Notes: generated by a model not told the origin, from the sequence alone. A stretch of DNA of 35,255 nucleotides from Leptospira biflexa (GCA_020721865.1 DYLW01000026.1:1-35255), one strand, 5' to 3'. Counted from the stretch's first letter, positions 24,975 to 33,837 are shown. A program made the numbers and translations.

Positions 24975-25782
24975 CCCTTACCGGGCTTTTGCGGAGGTTT
25001 ATGATGCGACCATGCGGGGTGTGCCTTTCTACCAGTGGGCATATTCCATATTTACGGAAGCCCAGAAAAGAGGGTTGGATATTTCCGCAAAAGTAGTTGA
25101 TTTGGGATGCGGTACGGCCACGGTAACCCGGCACTTGGCCACTTATTTTGTGAGAATCATTGGGATGGATTTTTCATTACCAATGCTCAGGAAAGCCGCA
25201 GAGAAAATAACAGGAGAATTTGCCCAAAAAATCCGGCTGGCTGCAGGGGATTTCCGGGAGCTTCCCTTTAAAGGTGGATACTTTGATCTGGCCATCTCCA
25301 CGCATGATTCCTTGAATTATATCACCCGGAAAGAAGAGTTGAAAAAGCATTTTCGGGAGGTTCACAGAATATTGAAGCCGGGTGGATGGTATATATTTGA
25401 TATCACCAGCGAGACAAATGTGGAAAAAAATTTTCATAAAAAAACATTCCGGGAATACTATGAGGATATATATTTTGTCTGGAAAAATATTTATGATAAA
25501 AAGAAGAGAATCATTTTTTCCTATCTCCGTTTTTATAAAATAAAGCCATTTATGCAATCTAAAATTATTTCCGCATTTATTCCGGAGGGGATAAAGAAGA
25601 ATCTTGTCCGGAAAAATATATTTCAGGAAGAAATCCACGCCCAGAAAGTCTACCGTGAAGATGAGGTAATAAGTGCCATGAATGGATTATTTATTGTGGA
25701 AAATAAAATCGCGGATTATGATCCCCATAAGTCGCTGGATAAAGCCAATATCATTGCCTATGTGGTGCGGGCGATTGTTTAA
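24958..25782 (+). CDS. Class I SAM-dependent methyltransferase
   Basis: This 274-residue protein has the Rossmann methyltransferase fold. Motif I is VVDLGCGTATVTRHL, the next acidic strand is GMDFSLPML, and AGDFRELPFKGGYFDLAIST follows. The C-terminal half is Lys-rich and carries no family-specific motif that I recognise, so the substrate is unknown. It starts inside the end of the HAMP gene. The ends of this gene and the convergent RlmI-like gene overlap by 4 bases. Confidence 0.85.
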   Translation: MNSNSDPYRAFAEVYDATMRGVPFYQWAYSIFTEAQKRGLDISAKVVDLGCGTATVTRHLATYFVRIIGMDFSLPMLRKAAEKITGEFAQKIRLAAGDFRELPFKGGYFDLAISTHDSLNYITRKEELKKHFREVHRILKPGGWYIFDITSETNVEKNFHKKTFREYYEDIYFVWKNIYDKKKRIIFSYLRFYKIKPFMQSKIISAFIPEGIKKNLVRKNIFQEEIHAQKVYREDEVISAMNGLFIVENKIADYDPHKSLDKANIIAYVVRAIV

Positions 25783-27008
25783 TCCACCCGCAGAACCAGA
25801 CCCTTCAGATATTCGCCTTCCGGATGGTAGATGGAAATGGGATGGTCGTTATTCTGCGAAAGAATGTGCAGAATCTGGACTTGTTTTCCGGCGTCTTTAG
25901 CCGCCGCAAAAATAATCTGGCGGAAAAGCCGCATGTCCACCGCAGAAGAGCAGGAAAAGGTAAAGATAATTCCTCCGGATGTGATTTTTTTCATGGCCAG
26001 AAGGTTGATATCTTTATACCCACGGGAAGCGACGGTGACTTCGCTGGCATGGTGGGCAAATTTGGGAGGATCCAGGATGATCAGATCGGCCTCTGTTTTG
26101 TCTTCCCGAAAAAAGTGAAAGGCATCTTCCTGAATGAATTGGACTGGCATGTCCGGAAGATGATTTTCCCGTATATTATATTCTATGTTCCTTCTTGCTG
26201 TTTCCAGTGCCGCAGAGGAAGCATCCAGAAAGATTACTTCTTTTGCACCTCCGGCCAGTGCATTGATCCCAAACCCTCCGTTATAGGAAAAAGCATCCAC
26301 CACCTTTTTCCCGGAAGAATATTTTCTGATTAAAAACCGGTTTCGGCTTTGGTCAAAATAGAATCCTGTTTTTTGTCCTTCCGGAAGATGGATAAAATAC
26401 CGCAGGCCGTGTTCTTCTATAAACAGGTTTTCTGGCATAACTCCGGATATGAGTTCATTTTTTTCAGACAGATTTTCTTTCTTTAAAAATCTCCCGCTCC
26501 TTTTCTCAAAAATAAAATCGGCGGGAAAAATATTCTGAATCCGTGAAATTATTTTCTGACGGATTGTCTCCATCCCCTGCGTCTGGATGGTTAGGACAAC
26601 CCCCTTCCCAAAGGCATCCAGAAATAATCCCGGCAGAAAATCCCCTTCGCCATGGATGAGCCTTCCACCTCCGGCCAGTGGCCACTCATTGCTCCGGCGG
26701 CGGATGGATTTTTCTATCCTCTCCATAATAATGTCCAGAATATGCCGGACGATTTCTTCCGGGGTGGAGGAGGGCATTTTCTTCATCCCGTAATCCAGCA
26801 GTCGGATGGGTATGTCAGAAGTGGGATGGTAATAACCCAGGGCCAGAATTTTATTCTCTGAGGAGTATACCACACAGGCCGGAAAAGGATTGGCATCCTC
26901 TTTGCTTTCCACTAGCTCCGTCCGGAGGATGGCACCGGAAAAAATCCATGGATGTCCGGCAAGGACGGGTTTTTCCTTTCCGGGTTTCAGGTAAATTTTA
27001 TACAGCAT
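25779..27008 (-). CDS. RlmI-like 23S rRNA cytosine methyltransferase (PUA plus Rossmann)
   Basis: This 409-residue protein has an N-terminal PUA domain (GHPWIFSGAI) and a C-terminal class I methyltransferase domain. It matches the RlmI/YccW family, which methylates cytosine-5 in 23S rRNA. SAM binding is in DAFSYNGGFGINALAGGA and IFLDAS, and the catalytic region is ILDPPKFA and TFSCSSAVD. The ATG at 27008 is preferred because AAGGAAG precedes it; a TTG two codons earlier is also in frame. Substrate position is not provable from sequence. Confidence 0.88.
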   Translation of the reverse strand: MLYKIYLKPGKEKPVLAGHPWIFSGAILRTELVESKEDANPFPACVVYSSENKILALGYYHPTSDIPIRLLDYGMKKMPSSTPEEIVRHILDIIMERIEKSIRRRSNEWPLAGGGRLIHGEGDFLPGLFLDAFGKGVVLTIQTQGMETIRQKIISRIQNIFPADFIFEKRSGRFLKKENLSEKNELISGVMPENLFIEEHGLRYFIHLPEGQKTGFYFDQSRNRFLIRKYSSGKKVVDAFSYNGGFGINALAGGAKEVIFLDASSAALETARRNIEYNIRENHLPDMPVQFIQEDAFHFFREDKTEADLIILDPPKFAHHASEVTVASRGYKDINLLAMKKITSGGIIFTFSCSSAVDMRLFRQIIFAAAKDAGKQVQILHILSQNNDHPISIYHPEGEYLKGLVLRVD

Positions 27009-27022
27009 TATCAACTTCCTTT

Positions 27023-27400
27023 TTATTTTTTTTTATTTTCAAAGTGGGGAGAAAAGAATAGGAATGGGAAATAAGATTTTCCGTCCGGATGCGGGTTTTT
27101 TACGATTGCCGATGGGTTTATTCCGTGAAGAATTTTTTCCTTTTTTATATGATAATAATCACTCAGGAACGTTCCGGAAAACATTGACGGCACCACCACA
27201 AGGGATGTCAAGTGGGAGATTTTGGTAAATTTGTAGACAAAATATCCCACACCGAACAAAGCCACAACTCCGCTGATAAAGTATGCCGCACCTCTATGCG
27301 GGGTGAAATAGAAAACCATAGCAGAGAAAAAGGTAAAAACCGTGATGCCTGCGATTCCCACTCCCAAGGGTTTCATGACAGAGAGAGTTTTTTGGATCAT
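27023..27400 (-). CDS. Small membrane protein of unknown function
   Basis: I do not recognise this 125-residue protein. It has two membrane segments (about 12-33 and 40-58), then a polar C-terminal half (FSGTFLSDYYHIKKEKILHG) ending in a Lys-rich tail. The ATG at 27400 is used; an in-frame TTG at 27433 would add 11 residues. It lies between the polyferredoxin gene and the RlmI-like gene on the same strand, so it may share their transcript. Confidence 0.6.
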   Translation of the reverse strand: MIQKTLSVMKPLGVGIAGITVFTFFSAMVFYFTPHRGAAYFISGVVALFGVGYFVYKFTKISHLTSLVVVPSMFSGTFLSDYYHIKKEKILHGINPSAIVKNPHPDGKSYFPFLFFSPHFENKKK

Positions 27401-27499
27401 GTTCCGGCTTAGGTTATTCCCCCGCCTTGTCAAACCGGATTTGGAAATCCAATAGGAAAGGCCGTGGAGGCGTTTTGAGTCTCTCCGATGGGAGGTGGA

Positions 27500-28843
27500 T
27501 TAAATCCGGGCCACCGCAAGAAAAATTGTATGTAATGTCACAATGATTCCCAGAAACAGATTTCTGGCACTGGACGGGGGCAACCCGGGAAAGCGATATT
27601 CCAGAGCATTGTGTGGACAGACTCCAATGCAATCCCCGCATAACGTACAGGAAATATTCGGTTTGCGTTGGAGAATATCCTCCCGGTTAAGGGATCCATA
27701 TTTGCAGGCCAATGTGCACACCTGGCAATCCGTGCACCGGTTATTGATACGAATCCGGAATGGGTTGATTTTCCCCGCAACGCTGGTTATCCAGCCCACC
27801 GGGCAAACCGATGTGCAGTGAAACATATAGCCGGTTTTCCCGGAGATAAAAATCATTGCCAGAATGCTGAATCCGGCAATGATTATGGCAATTGTCCCGG
27901 CAATGGCAACGGAAACCCCTGCCAGATTCATGGCCATAGCGATGGCCATCGTTAGGATCAGGACTAATAGGCGGAGATTTTGTCTTATTTGAATGGGGAG
28001 TGGCCGGGGTCTTTTCATCTTGTCTGCAAAGGCATTGTCAAGTGCTCCAATGTAACAGAGATGACTGCACCATGCTGGTCCGGAAAGAAGGATGGTTACC
28101 AGCAGCAGTATGGCCATAAAGAATCCTCCGCCCCTATAAAAGGGTCCTCCCACAATCAGGGCGGGTATGGGCAGATGAATCTTTCCGGTCTGGAGGAACT
28201 TTTCTGTGATGCTCAGCCCCAAAGCAAACTGCAGAAAAAATACAATGGAAAAGAGCATCCAGATTCCTCTCCGGGTTTTTGCCGTTTTGGCGGGGTCAGA
28301 CAGTCTCTGTGTGATAAAACCCGCATAGAATACCATCATCAGAATCTGAAACGGCCATAAATTAGGAAAGAATCTTTCCGCAAGCAACAAACTCATCCCT
28401 GACTTCCAGTGAATCACTAAGAGGAGCATTCCTGTGGAAAGAGAAGTCCAGAAGGGAAGCATACTCTGTGAACTCTGCATGGCCTGCCACCATTTCATCG
28501 ATTTATAGATAGAAAAAGCAGTTATTGCAATAACGGAAAACATGATAAGAAAAAGACGAACCCAGGGCAGACTCAGCAGAATCCTTCCTTCCAGCAATTG
28601 AAATGTGGTTTCCATCCAGATTGCCAGAGCGGTAAACTCTCCCAAAATTACCCAGCACAGACTCCATTTTCCCAAAGACAGGATAAAAAAAGGCAATGCC
28701 AGACTGGAAAGAAATAGGCCGTAGTTTTCCATTCGCAGAAAATGAAGGGAGAGAAAAAAATGGGGGATAAAGGCGATGATAAATATTCTGTTTGTCTTCC
28801 CTCTCTGGGAAATTTGTAAGTTCAATGGTTCAATAGTTTTCAT
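27500..28843 (-). CDS. Membrane polyferredoxin (NapH/NosR-type) of the NO locus
   Basis: This 447-residue protein has about eight to ten membrane segments in residues 10-340. NapH-type motifs follow: WCSHLC and CTSVCPVGW, then two [4Fe-4S] ferredoxin motifs, CTDCQVCTLACKYG and CTLCGDCIGVCPHN. Such proteins pass electrons from membrane quinol or other donors to soluble or periplasmic partners. The start is the ATG at 28843; the open frame extends further upstream through the operator region. It is divergent from the chimeric ferredoxin gene and shares the palindrome at 28866-28885 with it, linking it to the nitric oxide regulon. Confidence 0.87.
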   Translation of the reverse strand: MKTIEPLNLQISQRGKTNRIFIIAFIPHFFLSLHFLRMENYGLFLSSLALPFFILSLGKWSLCWVILGEFTALAIWMETTFQLLEGRILLSLPWVRLFLIMFSVIAITAFSIYKSMKWWQAMQSSQSMLPFWTSLSTGMLLLVIHWKSGMSLLLAERFFPNLWPFQILMMVFYAGFITQRLSDPAKTAKTRRGIWMLFSIVFFLQFALGLSITEKFLQTGKIHLPIPALIVGGPFYRGGGFFMAILLLVTILLSGPAWCSHLCYIGALDNAFADKMKRPRPLPIQIRQNLRLLVLILTMAIAMAMNLAGVSVAIAGTIAIIIAGFSILAMIFISGKTGYMFHCTSVCPVGWITSVAGKINPFRIRINNRCTDCQVCTLACKYGSLNREDILQRKPNISCTLCGDCIGVCPHNALEYRFPGLPPSSARNLFLGIIVTLHTIFLAVARI

Positions 28844-28865
28844 AAAAAATACTTCGCTTGTTATA

Positions 28866-28885
28866 ATACTACCAATAGGTGGTAT
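28866..28885. promoter_or_regulatory. Operator palindrome, divergent promoter region (NO locus, site 1)
   Basis: ATACTACC-AATA-GGTGGTAT, which reads ATACCACC-TATT-GGTAGTAT on the minus strand. The arms are identical to site 2 at 30921-30940. The plus-strand context GCTTGT and GTATAA around it matches the nor promoter. It lies 23 bases before the polyferredoxin start and about 100 before the chimeric gene. Confidence 0.8.
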
Positions 28886-28986
28886 AAACTGAAGATAATT
28901 TACTTTTTTTTGGAAAATCCGGCAAATTTTTTGTGATAAAGTGGCCATGGGGTTTTGGCTTGTGTAAGTTGTTTTCGGAGTTAATT

Positions 28987-30894
28987 ATGAAAATATTCAA
29001 TGTGAATGAAGAGTGTATATCCTGCCATGCCTGTGTGGAAGTGGCGGGAAATAACTTTGAAATGGGATCCAATAATCTTGCGTATGTCAAAAGGCAACCG
29101 CAAAATGAAATGGAATTAATGCAAACTAAAAATGCTCTGGAAGTTTGTCCGGTGAATGCAATTATTTCAGAGGAGGTAAACGAAAATACAGGGGATAAAA
29201 AACCTGTTTTGGCGATAGATAACGTGAAGGAAACGCTGGATAAATATCCGCACCTGAAGGATGTTCTGGTTTCCCGTTCTGACCGGTTTAAGCGACTGTT
29301 GAATCCAAGTGTCTACAATACCCTGGCCCGCTTTGCGACCTTCAGCGATGCATCCCTGGTATCCGGAGAATCTGTGTGTGAGATCTTGCACGTTCTGAAT
29401 AATGCCCTGGGAACCATACAGGAACTTTATAAAATGTCACCGGATTGCATTAAAGGTGGAGAATCCCTTGACCTTCTATCCTTTTCCAGTGAAATTAACT
29501 GGCAGGAAAATCCGGAGCGGTATATTTACAATTCTGCTTCCGTACCGGAAATTATAGAAATGGTGAATAAACTGGCACCGGGAAAAAATTTGGTTGTGAT
29601 TGCTACGGAAGAGCCGGTATCCCTCGTGAAAGCCGCTCATGGTCTGGGATACAAACTGAACGTGATCCGGGACAGGGAGTACCGCATATCCATCTTCAAT
29701 CCGCCTCTGGAGGAAGAAGAGGATTGGCGGGAAAGAAAAGAGGATTTTGACATTTTGGATGTGCGTACCATGCAGACAGATCCGTTCGATATTATCATCC
29801 AGACCGCGTATGCAACTCCGGAAGGCGAGGGATTTTGTCTTGTCCAAAAGTTTATGCCCTTTCCCATCGTTAATATGCTCACGGAGATGGGTTTTGAGAA
29901 TGACGTGGAGCCGTATTCTTCCTATGAAGTTCGGGTTTATTTTTACAAAACCCCGGTTATTGCCGGGGATAATAATTCCTCCCAGGAAAAGACAGAAGTT
30001 GTGATCCAGTCTGCAACCCCGGTTGCCTATCCTGTGATTATGCGGCTTCTCCAGTCAGAAACCCTCCGCAGCCGGTTGAAGATAAAAGAGCTGAAAGTAT
30101 GGGAGGAGACGGAAAAACATCTGGCCTGGATCACCAGTGGCCGGGCAGACATCAGTTTTTCCGCTATCATCACCGCAATTAAACTACGGAATTCCGATAT
30201 AAAAATTCCAGCCTTTTTTGTATGGGACAATTTTGTTCTTCTCTCACGCAAAAAGATTTCTAGTCTTGCGGATGTAAAAGGGACGCCCATTTATACTCCT
30301 CTCTTTGAAGAGGCACCACCCACAAAAATAACAAAATATCTTTTGCGGGCAAAGGGATTTAATCCCGATGACTATAAGTTTCAATATGGGGAGCCCTTTG
30401 GCCGTCCGGAGGAAATATACGCCGCCTTTGTCCAGGGAGAAGCGGAAACAGTGATTCTGCGGGAACCGGAGGCCAGCTATGCCATAAAAATCATGGCAGA
30501 TAGAGGTCAGGACATTTCCGTTATCCAGTTTGCAGATATCTGGAATGAGGTAAACCCTGGTTTTGGAAGCTTCCCCAACGCCGGCCTGGTGGTGAAAGGG
30601 GAATTTGCCCGGAAAAATCCACAGTTACTCCAAGTTTTTCTGGATGAGCTTAAGGATGCTATAGAGTGGGTGAATAATAATCGGACGGAATCTGCCCGGA
30701 TGTCCTTTGATCTGATGCGGCAGCCGGAAGACAGGATTGAATTATTTTTAAACCGGGTCCGATTTCAGTACATGGACGGGAAACCCTTGATTGAAAAAAC
30801 CAGAAAATACTTTGGAGTTTTGAAGAAAGAAGGAATCATAGATATAGAGCTGGGAGAATCTTTTTTTGACAATTTCCGGCTGGATAATCCATGA
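28987..30894 (+). CDS. Chimeric ferredoxin / DUF1858 / DUF2249 / substrate-binding-like protein
   Basis: This 635-residue protein joins parts that are usually separate. Residues 1-60 are a ferredoxin (Cys10, 13, 16 and 54) for one [4Fe-4S] cluster. Residues about 77-143 resemble DUF1858 (ETLDKYPHLKDVL, CEILHVLNNAL). About 160-238 and 255-322 look like TusA/DUF2249-type domains (ILDVRTMQTDPFDII, EVRVYFYK). About 335-635 resemble an NMT1/ThiY-like substrate-binding domain (PEEIYAAFVQGEAETVILRE). No signal peptide is present, so the whole protein is cytoplasmic. The ATG at 28987 has CGGAG upstream. The operator shared with norB implies a role in the NO response, perhaps electron transfer or sensing. 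Confidence 0.8.
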   Translation: MKIFNVNEECISCHACVEVAGNNFEMGSNNLAYVKRQPQNEMELMQTKNALEVCPVNAIISEEVNENTGDKKPVLAIDNVKETLDKYPHLKDVLVSRSDRFKRLLNPSVYNTLARFATFSDASLVSGESVCEILHVLNNALGTIQELYKMSPDCIKGGESLDLLSFSSEINWQENPERYIYNSASVPEIIEMVNKLAPGKNLVVIATEEPVSLVKAAHGLGYKLNVIRDREYRISIFNPPLEEEEDWRERKEDFDILDVRTMQTDPFDIIIQTAYATPEGEGFCLVQKFMPFPIVNMLTEMGFENDVEPYSSYEVRVYFYKTPVIAGDNNSSQEKTEVVIQSATPVAYPVIMRLLQSETLRSRLKIKELKVWEETEKHLAWITSGRADISFSAIITAIKLRNSDIKIPAFFVWDNFVLLSRKKISSLADVKGTPIYTPLFEEAPPTKITKYLLRAKGFNPDDYKFQYGEPFGRPEEIYAAFVQGEAETVILREPEASYAIKIMADRGQDISVIQFADIWNEVNPGFGSFPNAGLVVKGEFARKNPQLLQVFLDELKDAIEWVNNNRTESARMSFDLMRQPEDRIELFLNRVRFQYMDGKPLIEKTRKYFGVLKKEGIIDIELGESFFDNFRLDNP

Positions 30895-30920
30895 TTACGC
30901 AAAAAAAAATTTGCTTGTAA

Positions 30921-30940
30921 ATACCACCCAAAGGTAGTAT
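30921..30940. promoter_or_regulatory. Operator palindrome in the nor promoter (site 2)
   Basis: ATACCACC-CAAA-GGTAGTAT, an 8-bp inverted repeat around 4 bases. A TTGCTT -35 candidate lies at 30911-30916, and the right arm contains a TAGTAT -10 candidate. A protein bound here would block RNA polymerase. It lies 26 bases before the norB start. Confidence 0.82.
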
Positions 30941-30965
30941 ATGGTCAAAAAAAAAAGGAGGAAAG

Positions 30966-33191
30966 ATGAAAGAATCTTTTATTGACCGATTGCTGAGCCG
31001 GAAGGGGCTTTACGCCGCTTTCTGGATCATTGGCATTGGAATGGTGACAGCGTTGATTGTGTTCACGGCAAGGTTGTCCAAAGAAGTACCACCCATCCCC
31101 CAGACGGTGAAATCCGTTTCCGGGGATACCCTGTACACATACAATGATGTGGTGGACGGAAAGGTGTTTTTCCAGCAGTTTGATCTGATGGACTATGGAA
31201 CCCTTTTGGGAATGGGTGCGTACTTGGGGCCGGATTTTTCCGCAGAATTTTTCCATAAGCGGGCGGAGTTTCTTTATGAATACTACGCAAAGGAATTGTT
31301 CCAGAAATCCCGCAATGAATTAAATTCCATGGAGCTTGCTGGTGTTAAGGAACGCGTGAAGCAAGATTTCAGAAAGGAAACATTCCTGAAAGAGAATGGA
31401 GTGGTATATTCTCCGGGTTCGGCCCTGGCATACCAAGAGAATAAGAAATATCTGGTGAATTTTCTGGTAAACGGAGACAAGTCCCGTGCTTGGAGAGCCG
31501 GAGTGATCAGAAAAGAAGAAGCGGAAAAAATTTCTGCCTTTGTGGACTGGTCTCAACTGGTGGCCTCCTCCATTCGTCCGGGGACAAACCGGACATGGTC
31601 CAACAACTGGCCCAAAGAACCTCTGGTGGATCAGGATACGAGCTGGAACAGTCATTTTTATTCTCTTTGGGAATTTCTGCTTCTCTGGCCTCTGAGCATA
31701 GCGGTGGTTTTCATTGCTTATGAGTATTTTTTCAAGTCCAGAGAAGAAGAAGCCTTGGAGAAACCCTTTGAAGTAAAAGCTATGTTTGCCTCCCAGAAAA
31801 AGCTTCTGAAATATGTTCCCATTGTATCGCTCTTTTTACTGATTCAGGTGATTATTGGGGGATATCTGGCACACCTTTATATGGATCCTGTGAACAATTT
31901 TATCATACCCCAGGAAATTCTGCCATTCAATGTGATGCGTGCCCTGCATACAAATGTGGCTATTTTATGGGTTGCCATCGGTTGGCTGGTGGGAGGACTT
32001 CTGATAGCTCCCTGGGTTGCTAATGAAGATCTGAAATTTCCCTGGCTGGTGGATGTTCTCTGGGTGGCCTTGCTGGTTGTGGGTGGTGGCGGTCTCATCG
32101 GAATTTATCTGGGAGCCACCGGTCACATGCGGGAAGTCTGGTTCTGGCTGGGTAACGAAGGCCGGGAACTTCTGAATCTGGGACGGGCCTGGGATATTGG
32201 TCTGGTCATTGGCCTGGTAATGTGGTTCCTGATGGTGGTGAGCCTGGTGCGAAAAGCAAAAGAAAATAACATTCTTGTGGGAACCATTATCTGGTCTGCC
32301 TTTGGTGTGGCTACTCTGTACATTGCCGGGATGATGCCCATCCACAAAGTAATGCCCAACTACACCGTGGACGATTATTATCGCTGGTGGGTGGTCCATC
32401 TTTGGGTGGAATTAACGTTTGAATTATTTGCCGCAGGCGTTCTGGCATACCTCACGGTTTTACTGGGACTGGTTTCCCGGAAAACAGCGGAGAGAATCAT
32501 GCTGTTTGAGCTGGGATTGATTATGGCCTCCGGAACCTTGGGCGTGGGTCACCATTACTGGTGGCAGGGATTAGACGAGTACTGGATTGCGGTGGGTGGT
32601 ATTTTCTCCGCACTGGAACCACTTCCCTTGGTCCTACTGATGATTGAAGCATGGAAAAATAAAGAAGATATCCGCAAACAGGGACAGGATTTTCCATACG
32701 CAGTTCCGTTCATGTGGCTGGCTGGTTCCGCAGCATTGAACTGGTTTGGTGCTGGATTCCTGGGCATGGTAATCAACACTCCCACCATCAATTATTATGC
32801 CCACGGGACATATCTGATTATGCCTCACGGACATGTGGCTTTACTGGGAGCCTTTGGATATATTTCCCTGGCGTTTATTTATTTTACGGCAAGGACAAAT
32901 TCCCTGGTGAATCATCTGGAATGGAACGATCGCATGAGCCAATGGGGGTTCTGGCTTTTGACGATTGGTGTCATTCTGTTTGGACTGCCCACCATAATCA
33001 TTGGATTTATGCAGACAGAAGTGGCTTTTGAATCCGGTTACTATGCTGCCCGATCCAGAGACGTTCTGGAAAGTGTTTCCGGTTGGATTATGTTCCGCCT
33101 GGTACCGGATACCATGATGATTTCCGGAGCGGCTCTTGTGTTTTATGACACGGTAAAGAAGATCTATCTGAGCCGGAAAATATCCGCTTAA
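30966..33191 (+). CDS. norB: Quinol-dependent nitric oxide reductase (qNor, large subunit)
   Basis: This 741-residue protein is a single-subunit qNor that reduces two NO to N2O using quinol. It has an extracytoplasmic N-terminal segment after the first helix (to about 230), as in qNor, and about 14 membrane helices. Haem and iron ligands lie in ALHTNVAILWVAIGW, VVHLWVELTFELF and LGVGHHYWWQG. Glu residues typical of Nor are present. The start has a strong GGAGG after a run of A. The operator at 30921-30940 lies in its promoter, and an Rrf2 regulator is encoded downstream, so it is probably for NO detoxification or respiration. Confidence 0.94.
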   Translation: MKESFIDRLLSRKGLYAAFWIIGIGMVTALIVFTARLSKEVPPIPQTVKSVSGDTLYTYNDVVDGKVFFQQFDLMDYGTLLGMGAYLGPDFSAEFFHKRAEFLYEYYAKELFQKSRNELNSMELAGVKERVKQDFRKETFLKENGVVYSPGSALAYQENKKYLVNFLVNGDKSRAWRAGVIRKEEAEKISAFVDWSQLVASSIRPGTNRTWSNNWPKEPLVDQDTSWNSHFYSLWEFLLLWPLSIAVVFIAYEYFFKSREEEALEKPFEVKAMFASQKKLLKYVPIVSLFLLIQVIIGGYLAHLYMDPVNNFIIPQEILPFNVMRALHTNVAILWVAIGWLVGGLLIAPWVANEDLKFPWLVDVLWVALLVVGGGGLIGIYLGATGHMREVWFWLGNEGRELLNLGRAWDIGLVIGLVMWFLMVVSLVRKAKENNILVGTIIWSAFGVATLYIAGMMPIHKVMPNYTVDDYYRWWVVHLWVELTFELFAAGVLAYLTVLLGLVSRKTAERIMLFELGLIMASGTLGVGHHYWWQGLDEYWIAVGGIFSALEPLPLVLLMIEAWKNKEDIRKQGQDFPYAVPFMWLAGSAALNWFGAGFLGMVINTPTINYYAHGTYLIMPHGHVALLGAFGYISLAFIYFTARTNSLVNHLEWNDRMSQWGFWLLTIGVILFGLPTIIIGFMQTEVAFESGYYAARSRDVLESVSGWIMFRLVPDTMMISGAALVFYDTVKKIYLSRKISA

Positions 33192-33200
33192 CTATTTGCA

Positions 33201-33246
33201 AAATCGGATTTGGGGGAGGACGTTTGTCTTCCCCCCAAACCGATTT
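33201..33246 (+). terminator. Strong hairpin after norB (terminator candidate)
   Basis: AAATCGG-A-TTTGGGGGAGGAC pairs with GTCTTCCCCCC-AAACCGATTT around the loop GTTT, forming about 20 base pairs with a bulge. It lies 9 bases after the norB stop. There is no U tract after it, so it may be a Rho-aided or bidirectional terminator. Confidence 0.6.
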
Positions 33247-33287
33247 GGATTGACCGTCAGTTATAGAATTACAATCTTGCGTTGTTC

Positions 33288-33689
33288 ATGGTTTTTCAGA
33301 AAAATACACAATACGCCCTGAGGATTTTTATTTATCTTGCCCAAAATCCCGGGGCTCCGGTTTCTGTTAATCAGCTTCATAAATCCCTGGGTATCCCCTA
33401 TAAATATCTTGCGAAGTTAATGGCAAAAATATCCCAGAGCGGTCTTTTATCTGTCACGCAGGGTAAAAATGGTGGATATGTCCTCAATCGAAATCCCAGG
33501 AGTATCAAGCTTTACGAGATTGTCCAGATTAATGAAGACCTGGATGTACTGGATCACTGCCTCCTGGGACAGAATGCCGTTTGCCGGGCACCCGGTTGCC
33601 CCATGCACAAGCTGTGGGTACAGCAGAAAAAGCAATGGAAAGAAATCCTGTATAAGCAAACTCTGCAGATGCTGGCTCACCATAAATAA
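33288..33689 (+). CDS. Rrf2 family transcriptional regulator (NsrR/IscR-like)
   Basis: This 133-residue protein has an N-terminal winged helix (NTQYALRIFIYLAQNPGAPV, then NQLHKSLGIPYKYLAKLM) and GLLSVTQGKNGGYVLNRNP. Three cysteines near the C-terminus (C-LLGQNAV-C-RAPG-C-PMH) match the Fe-S ligand pattern of Rrf2 proteins such as NsrR and IscR. NsrR-type proteins lose repression when NO attacks the cluster. It is downstream of norB, past the hairpin, and probably binds the palindromes at 28866 and 30921; that link is inferred. The ATG at 33288 lacks a clear ribosome binding site. Confidence 0.87.
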   Translation: MVFQKNTQYALRIFIYLAQNPGAPVSVNQLHKSLGIPYKYLAKLMAKISQSGLLSVTQGKNGGYVLNRNPRSIKLYEIVQINEDLDVLDHCLLGQNAVCRAPGCPMHKLWVQQKKQWKEILYKQTLQMLAHHK

Positions 33690-33739
33690 AGGCATGCTGT
33701 TTTTCTTATAATCTTAGTAACCTCTGAAAAATTAACCAA

Positions 33740-33834
33740 TTTGTTAAGGTAGCGGAGGTGATGTCGCAGGCCGGGTGCCGAACCCCGCTGTGACCGGAAG
33801 TTGAGCAGATTCTGGTATAAGAAATGATCTGTGC
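33740..33834 (+). other. Possible structured RNA, weakly like a broken cobalamin riboswitch
   Basis: The segment GGTGCCGAA, then CCCCGCTGTGACCGG, recalls the core of cobalamin riboswitches, but about 14 bases are missing between them and the B12 box is not clear. AGCGG pairs with CCGCT, and GCAGAT with ATCTGTGC further on. No gene follows on this strand: the next thing is the tail of hsdR, in the opposite direction. It may be a remnant left when hsdR arrived, or it may be chance. Confidence 0.25.
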
Positions 33835-33837
33835 ATC

